Origin: Synechococcus sp. MED850
GTDB lineage: Bacteria > Cyanobacteriota > Cyanobacteriia > PCC-6307 > Cyanobiaceae
Assembly (NCBI GenBank): GCA_002700765.1
Contig: PAEP01000033.1
Span: forward strand, 1 to 6,300
Reading direction: 5' to 3'
DNA: 6,300 bases
Positions 1 to 5,913 of the stretch are shown here, piece after piece. The notes under the pieces were generated by a model. The model was given only the letters and a program-made list of their open reading frames with translations, did not search any database and was not told the origin of the DNA. Numbering within the stretch: the stretch's first letter is position 1; each line of letters begins with the position of its first letter. Both the position numbers and the translations under genes were made by a program.

Positions 1-522
1 TACATCGACATGAAATACATCACCACCGATCGGGTGACGTTGATCTATGAGTTGCCCTTAGCGGAGGTGGTGACCGACTTCTTCGATCAGATGAAGACGC
101 GCACCCAGGGGTATGCGTCGATGGAATACCACCTGATTGGTTACCGCAAGAACCAGCTGGTGCGCCTCGATGTGCTGATCAATGGCGAGCGGGCCGATGC
201 CCTCACCACCATTGTTCATCAAGACAAGGCCTACAACGTGGGTAAAGCCTTGGTGGAGAAACTCAAGGAACTGATTCCTCGCCAACAGTTCAAGATTCCA
301 ATTCAGGCCTCCATCGGCAGCCGAATCATTGCTTCCACCAGCATCAGTGCCATCCGCAAGGATGTGCTCGCCAAGTGTTACGGCGGTGACATCTCACGAA
401 AGAAGAAACTGCTGAAGAAGCAGGCCAAGGGCAAGAAGCGGATGAAGGCCATGGGCAAGGTGGATGTACCGCAGGAGGCCTTCATGGCGGTGCTTAAACT
501 CAATGATGGTGGGGGGAGCTGA
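1..522 (+). CDS. lepA: Elongation factor 4 (LepA), C-terminal part; 5' end outside window
   Basis: Translation GTPase that acts on the ribosome in the cytoplasm (back-translocation or initiation/biogenesis roles have been proposed for the family). Only the last 173 residues are visible. Reading is open from base 1 (Y-I-D before the first Met at base 10), so that Met is internal and the GTPase domain lies upstream. The fragment starts in the EF-G-like domain V ([17 protein letters not shown], then GYASMEY) and continues into the LepA-specific C-terminal domain, with the family hallmarks [18 protein letters not shown], the invariant [23 protein letters not shown] and [12 protein letters not shown]. 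The form of the last segment is typical of cyanobacteria. The stop is TGA at 520-522. It is convergent with the pilin cluster, with 25 bp between stop codons and no clear terminator there. It is G+C-richer than the pilin genes (61-120: 37 of 60 bases). Identification is essentially certain. Confidence 0.98.
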   Translation, partial: YIDMKYITTDRVTLIYELPLAEVVTDFFDQMKTRTQGYASMEYHLIGYRKNQLVRLDVLINGERADALTTIVHQDKAYNVGKALVEKLKELIPRQQFKIPIQASIGSRIIASTSISAIRKDVLAKCYGGDISRKKKLLKKQAKGKKRMKAMGKVDVPQEAFMAVLKLNDGGGS

Positions 523-547
523 GAAATGCCCCTTCCCTACCGATGGA

Positions 548-2158
548 TCAGCTCACGTCGTCTTGCGCCTCTGTCAGAGAATTTTTGTCGATCTGGTTGT
601 AATAACCCTGTGTGAGTTCAGATAACTTTTCCAGCCAGGGAGACTCCAGTCCCAGGGAGGTCGTGTTCACAATTAGTGCGCGATCCTCACCCTCATGTTT
701 GCGGTTGTTGTTCTCTCCTGCGTAGTAGTCTGCTGTGGATTGATGATCCCAGTTTGACCAATTGCCGCCATTTCTGTCTCGATTGGGTTGTCCATCAGAC
801 ATTAAATATAGCGTGTCAGTTTCTGTGTCGTCAAAGACTTTTTGAATGGCATCCCAGGGATCAGTTCCCCCCCATCTAGTCACCGTTTCATTATCCAAGG
901 TGTTGACAAACTGAATAGCTGAGTCGCGTTTTCCTTCATCCCCCAAGCGCACCAATCCGCTTGTTGATTCACTCCACTCCTTGTTGTTCTTGTAGTCACC
1001 AGAGCTGAAGGCGGTCAGGCCTACCTTGGTGTTGTTGGGAAGCTGCTCCAGAATCATGGTCATTTCGCTGATTAGAGCTTCCATGCGGGTCAAAGCGCAA
1101 ATTCGTCGTGTATCGCGATAGCGCCCATAGTTAGGGTCATAGAAGGTACGCCACGAGCCATAGCCATCGCCCCACATCACGCAGGCACTCATCGAGCCTG
1201 ATCCGTCGATCACAAAGCGCACATTGCTGCTGGTGATGTTCTGGAAGAACGCGCCGTTGAGCGGTCCTCCCTGGCCTTCACCTCCAAAGTTGTCGACGCG
1301 TTTGTCAGCTCGCGCGAAAGCCGTGAAATACAGGGGTTGGTATGTGACCTGTCTGTCGCCGACCCCCAACTTGTTGATGAAGCTTTCAGTGATGGTGTCT
1401 TCATCCTGCCCTTCGCCTGCTGCGGTGGGGTCGATGAACTTCACCAATTTGTAGTTTGTGTCCGTTTCAATCCGCAGTGCGGGTTGACGTTCCGATCTGC
1501 TTGGTGTTTTCCCTGCCGTGAAGGTGTAATCCGTGCTCTCTAGAATCTCTGCCCTGCTGGGGCCATTCTCTTCACATACGGTGGCCAGGCTTTCACCTTC
1601 CTTGAGTTCGCTTTCCTTGCGGCAGGGAATGGCACCGATGTCTCCAAGGACGCGAGAGAGAAAGACATTTGCCGTTTCGTTGTATTGCCCATCTGGGTCT
1701 AGTGGGGCGCCACACCTTTCAATCGTGAATCCACCTGCTCCTAAACTTATGCCATAAAGGACAGGTTGATTCAATTCAATCATTTTTACGCCGAACAAGG
1801 GCTTGAAGGGGCGATTGCCTGCCAGTGTTGAGCATTCACTGACCAAAGATGTGTAGCGGCTGTCATTCAAATTGATATGGGTTTGATCATTAGTAAAAGA
1901 TTCTGATTTGTTGAGCACAAGGTGCATGCTGCGCTCAACTTCCGACCGCATCAGACGGAGGCCGTTGGTGGAATTCTGGCGGAGTGTTGTTTTCTCTTCG
2001 GATTGTTTGATCAGGGTCCCAGTAGATTGCAAAGCTACGCCAGAGGCCATGATGAGAAGGGTTCCAACTCCAGCAGCAATCACTAATTCGCTCATTCCTG
2101 CAAAGCCGTTCATTTCTGGCTTGCGTTGAATGTTGGCAAGCAAGGCTTTTGGTTTCAT
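548..2158 (-). CDS. PilW-like minor pilin fused to a C-terminal von Willebrand factor A domain (putative pilus-tip adhesin)
   Basis: 536 residues, ATG start, TGA stop. Residues 1-18 form a basic leader ending in Gly18; a hydrophobic helix follows at about 25-45. Residues 47-78 (TGTLIKQ... then RQNSTNGLRLMRSEVERSM) resemble the N-terminal helix of PilW/GspJ proteins, where a conserved Q-N-x-R-x-A-L-x-L-L-x-R-D pattern occurs. The Glu is at +6 from Gly18, not the usual +5. A pilin-type middle part (about 100-310; Cys109, 149, 179, 195) precedes a vWA domain (about 313-525) with an intact MIDAS: D318-G-S320-G-S322, T432 in WGGTDP, and D455 in YLMSDGQPN. Between Cys326 and Cys354, just after the MIDAS strand, lies an aromatic-rich loop (W329, Y333, W336, Y340, Y344, Y347). 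vWA domains bind ligands through a divalent metal; in type IV pili, PilY1 and some modular pilins of Gram-positive bacteria carry one. The role as tip adhesin is inferred. Last gene of the cluster, 96 bp after the FimT-like gene; no convincing Shine-Dalgarno. Confidence 0.88.
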   Translation of the reverse strand: MKPKALLANIQRKPEMNGFAGMSELVIAAGVGTLLIMASGVALQSTGTLIKQSEEKTTLRQNSTNGLRLMRSEVERSMHLVLNKSESFTNDQTHINLNDSRYTSLVSECSTLAGNRPFKPLFGVKMIELNQPVLYGISLGAGGFTIERCGAPLDPDGQYNETANVFLSRVLGDIGAIPCRKESELKEGESLATVCEENGPSRAEILESTDYTFTAGKTPSRSERQPALRIETDTNYKLVKFIDPTAAGEGQDEDTITESFINKLGVGDRQVTYQPLYFTAFARADKRVDNFGGEGQGGPLNGAFFQNITSSNVRFVIDGSGSMSACVMWGDGYGSWRTFYDPNYGRYRDTRRICALTRMEALISEMTMILEQLPNNTKVGLTAFSSGDYKNNKEWSESTSGLVRLGDEGKRDSAIQFVNTLDNETVTRWGGTDPWDAIQKVFDDTETDTLYLMSDGQPNRDRNGGNWSNWDHQSTADYYAGENNNRKHEGEDRALIVNTTSLGLESPWLEKLSELTQGYYNQIDKNSLTEAQDDVS

Positions 2159-2254
2159 GACCCGGACCCAGCTTGATTCTTGTAGTTTCGCTGGCCGTTG
2201 TTCCGATGATCTGGGTTAAGGCTGATGATGGTCTGAGGAGTGTGTGAGAGAGCT
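2159..2254 (-). other. Intergenic leader upstream of the vWA pilin
   Basis: These 96 bp separate the FimT-like stop codon from the vWA-pilin ATG. I see no convincing -35/-10 pair. The bases before the ATG (minus strand GGGTCCGGGTC) hold only weak purine runs. The far end contributes the left arm of the hairpins at 2243-2275. The gene could be read through from upstream or have its own undetected promoter. Confidence 0.4.
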
Positions 2255-2275
2255 TTAGCTCTCACAGCGAGAGCT
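2243..2275 (-). other. Two mutually exclusive hairpins at the 3' end of the FimT-like gene
   Basis: Three related 7-mers lie in a row: GAGAGCT (2248-2254), AGCTCTC (2257-2263) and GAGAGCT (2269-2275). The central arm can pair with either neighbour, giving a tight hairpin around the stop codon or a 7-bp stem with a 5-nt loop (2264-2268) within the last codons. The first hairpin can be lengthened by TGT (2243-2245) pairing with ACA (2264-2266) past a 2-nt bulge. No U-tract follows on the minus strand, so a standard intrinsic terminator is unlikely. A role in mRNA 3'-end stability or attenuation before the vWA pilin is a guess. Confidence 0.45.
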
Positions 2276-2941
2276 TGAGTTATTCCAACTGGCTCGTACA
2301 ACAGTTCCGGTTCCTGAAATTTGCAGGCAGCGCGTGCGCATGCGTTGTTCCTGGGTGTTGGTGGAGCGAATCAGAAAAATCAGGTCCTCCGACATGGTGC
2401 TTGTTCCTGGAGGCGTGAGCTCAAAGCTACCCCTATTCACGCTTATTTCAACCGTTTCTGATTCTGGTGTTCCCTCTCGATCCAGCAAGCGCAGCGAACG
2501 GTCGCGGATGATTCTTGTTCTCTCATCATCACTGGATTCTTGAGCCAACAATGTTCCAATCCAAGGCCCATAGGCACAGCCACTGGATCGACCTGTGTCT
2601 TCAATGTCGCTGTTGCAGCATTCGATCCGGTCTGGATGGTCATCATTCACCAGATCTTCGGGCATCTCAATCAGATCGTCGGGCATCTCTACCAAATTGG
2701 CGGGGGCGACGAAATTGCTCAGTCCACTTGTGTCGAAATTTATTGTGCAACTGGTTTTCTGTTGGCCGAGTTTGGCGCGTAGGCCAAAAAATCCTGCTTC
2801 CAAATGCTGGGTGTAGCGGTCGACCTCTCCCTGACGCATGTTGCGCAGGTAGGACGGCATGGCAGCTGATAAGCCGATGGTGACGATCGCCATGCCCACT
2901 AGGAGTTCAAGGAGTGAAAAGCCTGCTGTTCTGGATCTCAT
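2255..2941 (-). CDS. FimT/FimU/GspH-like minor pilin
   Basis: 228 residues from the ATG at 2941, which overlaps the upstream stop codon as ATGA (2938-2941). An in-frame GTG at 2956 would add five residues (VLQDT) inside the upstream gene and is less likely. A seven-residue leader (MRSRTAG) is followed by the canonical type III motif G7|FSLLE with Glu at +5 and a hydrophobic helix to about residue 28, then the usual Pro29. The C-terminus RCLQISGTGTVVRASW (204-219) resembles the last strands of GspH/FimT proteins, where a Gly-x-(Val/Arg)-x-Arg motif is common; in some FimT proteins that area binds DNA. Six cysteines (65, 108, 109, 122, 205, 226) suggest disulfides. Residues 83-99 hold a heptad duplication (VEMPDDL/IEMPEDL). 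By family knowledge it would be a low-abundance subunit in the complex that primes pilus assembly. FimU-type (tip) and FimT-type (DNA uptake) roles cannot be told apart here. Confidence 0.83.
   Translation of the reverse strand: MRSRTAGFSLLELLVGMAIVTIGLSAAMPSYLRNMRQGEVDRYTQHLEAGFFGLRAKLGQQKTSCTINFDTSGLSNFVAPANLVEMPDDLIEMPEDLVNDDHPDRIECCNSDIEDTGRSSGCAYGPWIGTLLAQESSDDERTRIIRDRSLRLLDREGTPESETVEISVNRGSFELTPPGTSTMSEDLIFLIRSTNTQEQRMRTRCLQISGTGTVVRASWNNSSSRCES
2651..2692 (-). repeat. 21-bp tandem duplication inside the FimT-like gene
   Basis: CAGATCTTCGGGCATCTCAAT (2651-2671) is followed directly by a second copy (2672-2692) differing at three of 21 bases. It encodes the acidic heptads IEMPEDL and VEMPDDL. 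A more decayed third copy may start at 2693. It is in frame, so the protein gains an acidic loop without disruption. Confidence 0.85.
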
Positions 2942-3435
2942 TGTGTCTTGTAACACTTGGCGGCAAAGTTTGGGGTCATTTCAATGATTCTCTGTTCTGA
3001 TTTGACCTGTTGTTCGGGCCCTTCAAAGCTGTAGATAATGCGGAGGATCCCAGGAATTGAATCAAAATCAAATGTGCGTGTGATGGTTGCTAGGCGTGGT
3101 TCTGGAGCAACGGTTTGGAGGTGGTTGCTGAGTGCCTCAGGTGGATTTGTGCATGCACTTTGCAGGGCGTCTTGACCTCCATCGTCGATAATCCAAGCAT
3201 CGGTGTAGTAGGAGTCTTCTTTTTGCATGGCTTGAATATTGTCATTAATGGCGGCTTCAATCCGAGTACGATCAGACAAGCTGGCGCTACCACTTAATGC
3301 AGCGACCGAAATTCGACTCACCGCTGCTAAAGCAGAAGCCAGAAGAATCCCCGCGATCAGCACCTCGACCATGGAAAATCCATCAACTGGTTTCCTTGAT
3401 CGCTTCTGGTGTCGATAGCGATGTCTGCTCTTCAC
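2938..3435 (-). CDS. PilV/GspI-like minor pilin
   Basis: 165 residues from a GTG at 3435, the only usual start between the upstream in-frame stop (3445-3447) and the cleavage motif. The 19-residue leader is very basic (nine Lys/Arg plus three His) and ends in G19|FSMVE, with Glu at +5, then a hydrophobic helix (about 25-40) and RISVAAL. The short length, the V-E-V-L-I-A form of the motif and the position between PilX-like and FimT-like genes fit the PilV/GspI class. A lone cysteine pair (95, 161) could bridge the globular domain. The family role is a minor pilin in the tip-initiating complex, in the inner membrane before assembly. The stop overlaps the next ATG by 4 bp, pointing to translational coupling. 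A weak promoter may lie in the 93-bp gap upstream; the Shine-Dalgarno is weak. Confidence 0.83.
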   Translation of the reverse strand: MKSRHRYRHQKRSRKPVDGFSMVEVLIAGILLASALAAVSRISVAALSGSASLSDRTRIEAAINDNIQAMQKEDSYYTDAWIIDDGGQDALQSACTNPPEALSNHLQTVAPEPRLATITRTFDFDSIPGILRIIYSFEGPEQQVKSEQRIIEMTPNFAAKCYKTQ

Positions 3436-3457
3436 TCTATGGTGTTACTCAATAACA

Positions 3458-3463
3458 ATTAAA
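3458..3463 (-). promoter_or_regulatory. Candidate -10 element before the PilV-like gene
   Basis: The minus strand reads TTTAAT here, one mismatch from TATAAT. Sixteen bases upstream is TTAGAA (3480-3485), a poor -35 (3 of 6 matches). Transcription would start near 3450, about 15 nt before the GTG. The proposed -35 sits within the inverted repeat at 3471-3496. Read-through from the PilX-like gene is an equally good explanation. Confidence 0.25.
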
Positions 3464-3470
3464 GTGCTCT

Positions 3471-3496
3471 ACAAATCAGTTCTAACTGATCTTTGT
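3471..3496. repeat. Inverted repeat in the PilX-PilV intergenic gap
   Basis: ATCAGTT (3475-3481) and AACTGAT (3484-3490) are perfect complements two bases apart. Flanking ACAA (3471-3474) can pair with TTGT (3493-3496) past a two-base bulge. It is A+T-rich and has no U-tract, so it looks more like an operator-type dyad or weak hairpin than a terminator. It is the only clear symmetry in the 93-bp gap 3436-3528. Confidence 0.4.
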
Positions 3497-3528
3497 TGTC
3501 TGGATCTGAGTGGTAGATGAGTGTTGAA

Positions 3529-5277
3529 TTACCAACGCCGGAATGTATCGAGGCCTGTGCCGCGGATCCCACGGGTCACCATCTGGCCGTAGCCCTGAAA
3601 GTTCTGGCTTTCCCAATCCCACTGCTCATTCAGATCACGAACAACAGTGCTGTCGCCATTCGTGCCGGTGATCAAGGCAAAGGGGCCCGCATTGGTACAG
3701 ATGCCATCCGCCCAGATCAGCCCATTCAGGCTGGTGTTGCTGGTCCCTGTTTTCACAATGCCGGGAATCAGATGCACGCTCGCAGCAGGAAGACTGTCGC
3801 CATCAAAGGCGAGCACATATGGATCCGTTTGAGGGGATACGCCACAGCCCCTTACTCCCGCTGGTTTGGGTGCAGCAGACAAAATGACCAGTTGCTCTGG
3901 TTTGTCATTGCAATCATTACTGCCGGCATCAACGCCGCAAAGTTGAGCATTGCTGCCAAGGTTAATGCTGCCGGTGATACCTGGTTCTGAGGGAGCTACG
4001 GTTGAGGTGCCGGGGTATTCCAAATGCATAACAACAGGTCGGTTGGCACTGGTTTCGATTAGTAATCGCGTACTTGTGAGGTTGATGTGTTCCACAAATA
4101 TATGGCAGTCGTTTCCTGTTCCTTTGCAGAGTTCGCTGGCACTAAGCCGGATGATAGAACCGTTACTTTCTTCCAGGTCATTATTTTCGTCTGCATCTGC
4201 TGAAGAGGACTCACGGCTGCAGGCAATGGTATCACAGTCTTCCAATGAATCGGTGTCATCAAAGCTCCAAATTCGCACCTTGTCTGAGTCACTTGCCTGG
4301 TCTTGGGTCAGGCCAAGGTTCCATAAATTGCTGGTGGGTAAGCCTTTCTCGAGGATGGGAATAATTCTATTTTCTAGGTTGTCATTGGTGTTGCTGGCAC
4401 CCACATCTTGCAGCAGTTCGGCAGGTGAACATCCTTTAATGATCTCATCAGGCTCACCAGATACATCAGGATCAGGGTCGAATTTGAAATAGTTGTCACC
4501 ATCGTTGACGATGAGCAATACTTTGCCGTCACCTTCTTCTAGGTTTTGGGCGAGAATTTCGGTGTTTCCCAGGGATAGCGTTTGTCCTGCGAGGACCGCC
4601 CAATCCCCTTCTCCGGCAACAATCGAGTTCACATAGAGCGAACGAAGTAGGAGTGTTCTCGCGAGGTAGCCCTTGCCTGGATCATCTCCATCGCGCACCA
4701 CAAGACCTTCGATTTGAAAGCGCCCTTCCCCTGAGCCGTTGTTGCTGGCTGTTGCCGTAGTTGTGTACCCCCGCAATCGATACTGCAGTTGGATGTTGGC
4801 TTTCCCGTCGTCTCGTTGGCTCGATGTACTCTCCGTCAGTGCCACATGGGGAGGTTCACCCATGCTTGTGCTGGCCGGCACAGCCTCGGGCAATTGGCTG
4901 CGGTTGGTGCAAAGTTCTCTTAGAGGGAAATCAGCCTGGTTGGAAACGTTCCAGCCCCATTTTTTGCTCCCGGAACTATCTATATCTCCGCTGTGATGGT
5001 TGAGGGTGAATAGGTGACCCTTGTAGACAGTGTTGTCGTCATTGTTGAGTTCGCTGAGGATTCGGTTGAACCCATTCAATGCAGCGGTTTCGGCCATTTG
5101 CTGATAACTCTCTGCAGCACCCAATTTTCTGCTCATCAGTTGCCGGAGTAGTAATCCGGTGACACCGGCCATCAGTACCATCCCCATCATCAATGCAATC
5201 AGCATCGAAAGCCCCTGTTCCTGCTTGGGGACTTTTTGCGATGAATACTTGTAGTAGGGAGGGTGTGGAAATTTCAT
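3529..5277 (-). CDS. Large PilX-like (GspK-position) minor pilin
   Basis: 582 residues, ATG start touching the upstream TAA (TAAATG, 0 bp gap), TAA stop. A 22-residue leader ending KQEQG precedes L23-S-M-L-I-A-L and a hydrophobic helix (about 23-45), then RQLMSRKLGAAESYQQMAETAALNGFNRI split over 45-73. This matches the N-terminal pattern of PilX proteins (QxGxxLxxAL, later an AxxAL segment). Position +5 is Ile27, not Glu, as is normal for PilX_N and GspK-type subunits, which sit at the very tip and need no Glu contact with a preceding subunit. The rest is a large exported domain without a family I recognise: an acidic stretch (DPDPDVSGEPDE, 267-278), a Ser/Asp/Glu-rich segment (356-373), and a C-terminal part (about 435-545) rich in Gly, Asn and Ser that could be beta-helical. 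Ten cysteines suggest several disulfides. It is several times larger than typical PilX (about 200 residues). Possible roles are tip cap or adhesin. Confidence 0.8.
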   Translation of the reverse strand: MKFPHPPYYKYSSQKVPKQEQGLSMLIALMMGMVLMAGVTGLLLRQLMSRKLGAAESYQQMAETAALNGFNRILSELNNDDNTVYKGHLFTLNHHSGDIDSSGSKKWGWNVSNQADFPLRELCTNRSQLPEAVPASTSMGEPPHVALTESTSSQRDDGKANIQLQYRLRGYTTTATASNNGSGEGRFQIEGLVVRDGDDPGKGYLARTLLLRSLYVNSIVAGEGDWAVLAGQTLSLGNTEILAQNLEEGDGKVLLIVNDGDNYFKFDPDPDVSGEPDEIIKGCSPAELLQDVGASNTNDNLENRIIPILEKGLPTSNLWNLGLTQDQASDSDKVRIWSFDDTDSLEDCDTIACSRESSSADADENNDLEESNGSIIRLSASELCKGTGNDCHIFVEHINLTSTRLLIETSANRPVVMHLEYPGTSTVAPSEPGITGSINLGSNAQLCGVDAGSNDCNDKPEQLVILSAAPKPAGVRGCGVSPQTDPYVLAFDGDSLPAASVHLIPGIVKTGTSNTSLNGLIWADGICTNAGPFALITGTNGDSTVVRDLNEQWDWESQNFQGYGQMVTRGIRGTGLDTFRRW

Positions 5278-5817
5278 TTATCCGCAGTTAGGGGCTGATG
5301 CAGGGCTTGGTGTTGTGTTTTCTGGGTTGGGACCTTTGTTGATAGCGCTGGCGCCATTTGTGAGATTTATGCAAGCAATGATATTGAAATTTGGTGCGTC
5401 ATTACGTGTGGCGGTGATGGTGAATAGGTTGTCGGAGTTGCTGATGACAACGTTGTAAAATCCACCAGCCAAGGTGATCGCCTCTAAGTTGTTCGCTTTT
5501 GCAGGACCATCGTCAGTCATGACTGCACTGATGTCATTGAGTTCTGCCCAGCTGGTGGGCAAGACACCAAATTCATCGGTATAGGATGCAATTGTGGTTT
5601 GGATTTGGGCGATTGTTGAGGCTGTCTCATTTTGGCGACTTCGATTGACCTGGTTGATGTAATTGGGGAGTGCTTTTGCGCTCAAAATGCCTACGATTAC
5701 TATTGAGATAAGTAGTTCAGTTAGTGTAAAGGCGTGAAATTGTATGTCGTTTGCGTGTGTTGCTTGTTGGCTGTGCCTTAAACCCTTTCTTTTTAGCAAT
5801 TTTTGACTTAATTTCAT
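5278..5817 (-). CDS. Type IV pilin-like protein with Ala at the cleavage site
   Basis: 179 residues, ATG start, TAA stop. A long basic leader (29 residues; K2, K6, K9, R10, K11, R14) ends in HA29|FTLTE, with Glu at +5 and a hydrophobic helix ELLISIVIVGILSAKALP (34-51), followed by the NYINQ segment common after the first pilin helix. The -1 residue is Ala (codon GCC), not the usual Gly; prepilin peptidases accept Ala, often less efficiently. Cys149 and Cys178 bracket a C-terminal loop like the disulfide-bonded D-region of small pilins, and the tail is rich in Pro, Ser, Thr and Asn. It follows another small pilin gene 96 bp upstream and directly abuts the PilX-like gene. It is likely a second structural or minor pilin in the filament (a PilE-type partner). 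The first 87 bp are unusually A+T-rich (33 of 87 G/C). Confidence 0.85.
   Translation of the reverse strand: MKLSQKLLKRKGLRHSQQATHANDIQFHAFTLTELLISIVIVGILSAKALPNYINQVNRSRQNETASTIAQIQTTIASYTDEFGVLPTSWAELNDISAVMTDDGPAKANNLEAITLAGGFYNVVISNSDNLFTITATRNDAPNFNIIACINLTNGASAINKGPNPENTTPSPASAPNCG
5632..5647. repeat. 16-bp direct repeat, copy 1
   Basis: TTGGCGACTTCGATTG occurs here and at 6182-6197 in the same orientation. Here it lies in the first-helix end of the second pilin and codes in a different reading frame from the other copy, so protein homology does not explain it. Confidence 0.5.
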
Positions 5818-5845
5818 TGGTCTTTCGGGGCTTTATTTTGATTGA

Positions 5846-5879
5846 AATTGGCCTTCCCTTGCGTGGAGGAAGGCCAATT
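5846..5879 (-). terminator. 12-bp stem-loop between the two small pilin genes (possible terminator or processing hairpin)
   Basis: AATTGGCCTTCC (5846-5857) and GGAAGGCCAATT (5868-5879) are perfect complements around a 10-nt loop. The hairpin starts about 34 nt after the stop codon of the upstream pilin and ends about 28 nt before the next ATG. On the minus strand the stem is followed by TCAATCAAAAT, not a clean U-tract, so full termination is doubtful. Partial attenuation or 3'-end protection of an abundant pilin message fits its place. Confidence 0.6.
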
Positions 5880-5913
5880 GTTATTGCAAGCTAAGCTGAT
5901 TAATTAGGTTTTA

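Noticed and set aside
523..547. Shared terminator between lepA and the vWA pilin
   Set aside because: The 25-bp gap has only a loose GGGG/CCCC pairing possibility and no U-tract on either strand.
2111..2113. Internal Met16 as start of the vWA pilin
   Set aside because: It would leave a leader of only Met-Asn-Gly with no basic residues; the ATG at 2158 gives a normal basic leader.
2942..2956. GTG at 2956 as start of the FimT-like gene
   Set aside because: The ATG at 2941 overlaps the upstream stop as ATGA and gives a normal seven-residue leader; the GTG only adds five residues within the upstream gene.
3517..3990. 157-codon plus-strand open frame opposite the 3' part of the PilX-like gene
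   Set aside because: It lies almost wholly antisense to a gene with a clear exported-pilin protein, shows no recognisable family and has no ribosome binding site; it reads as a shadow frame.
3950..4492. 180-codon plus-strand open frame
   Set aside because: Antisense to the middle of the PilX-like gene; its Ser/Leu-rich product is typical of a complement frame of Asp/Glu/Ser-rich coding DNA.
548..5817. Type II secretion pseudopilin operon instead of a type IV pilus tip set
   Set aside because: The H/I/J/K classes are shared by both systems, but two small pilins with C-terminal disulfide loops and a vWA adhesin fit a type IV pilus better, and cyanobacteria generally lack a separate type II system. 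It is not fully excluded without the flanking genes.
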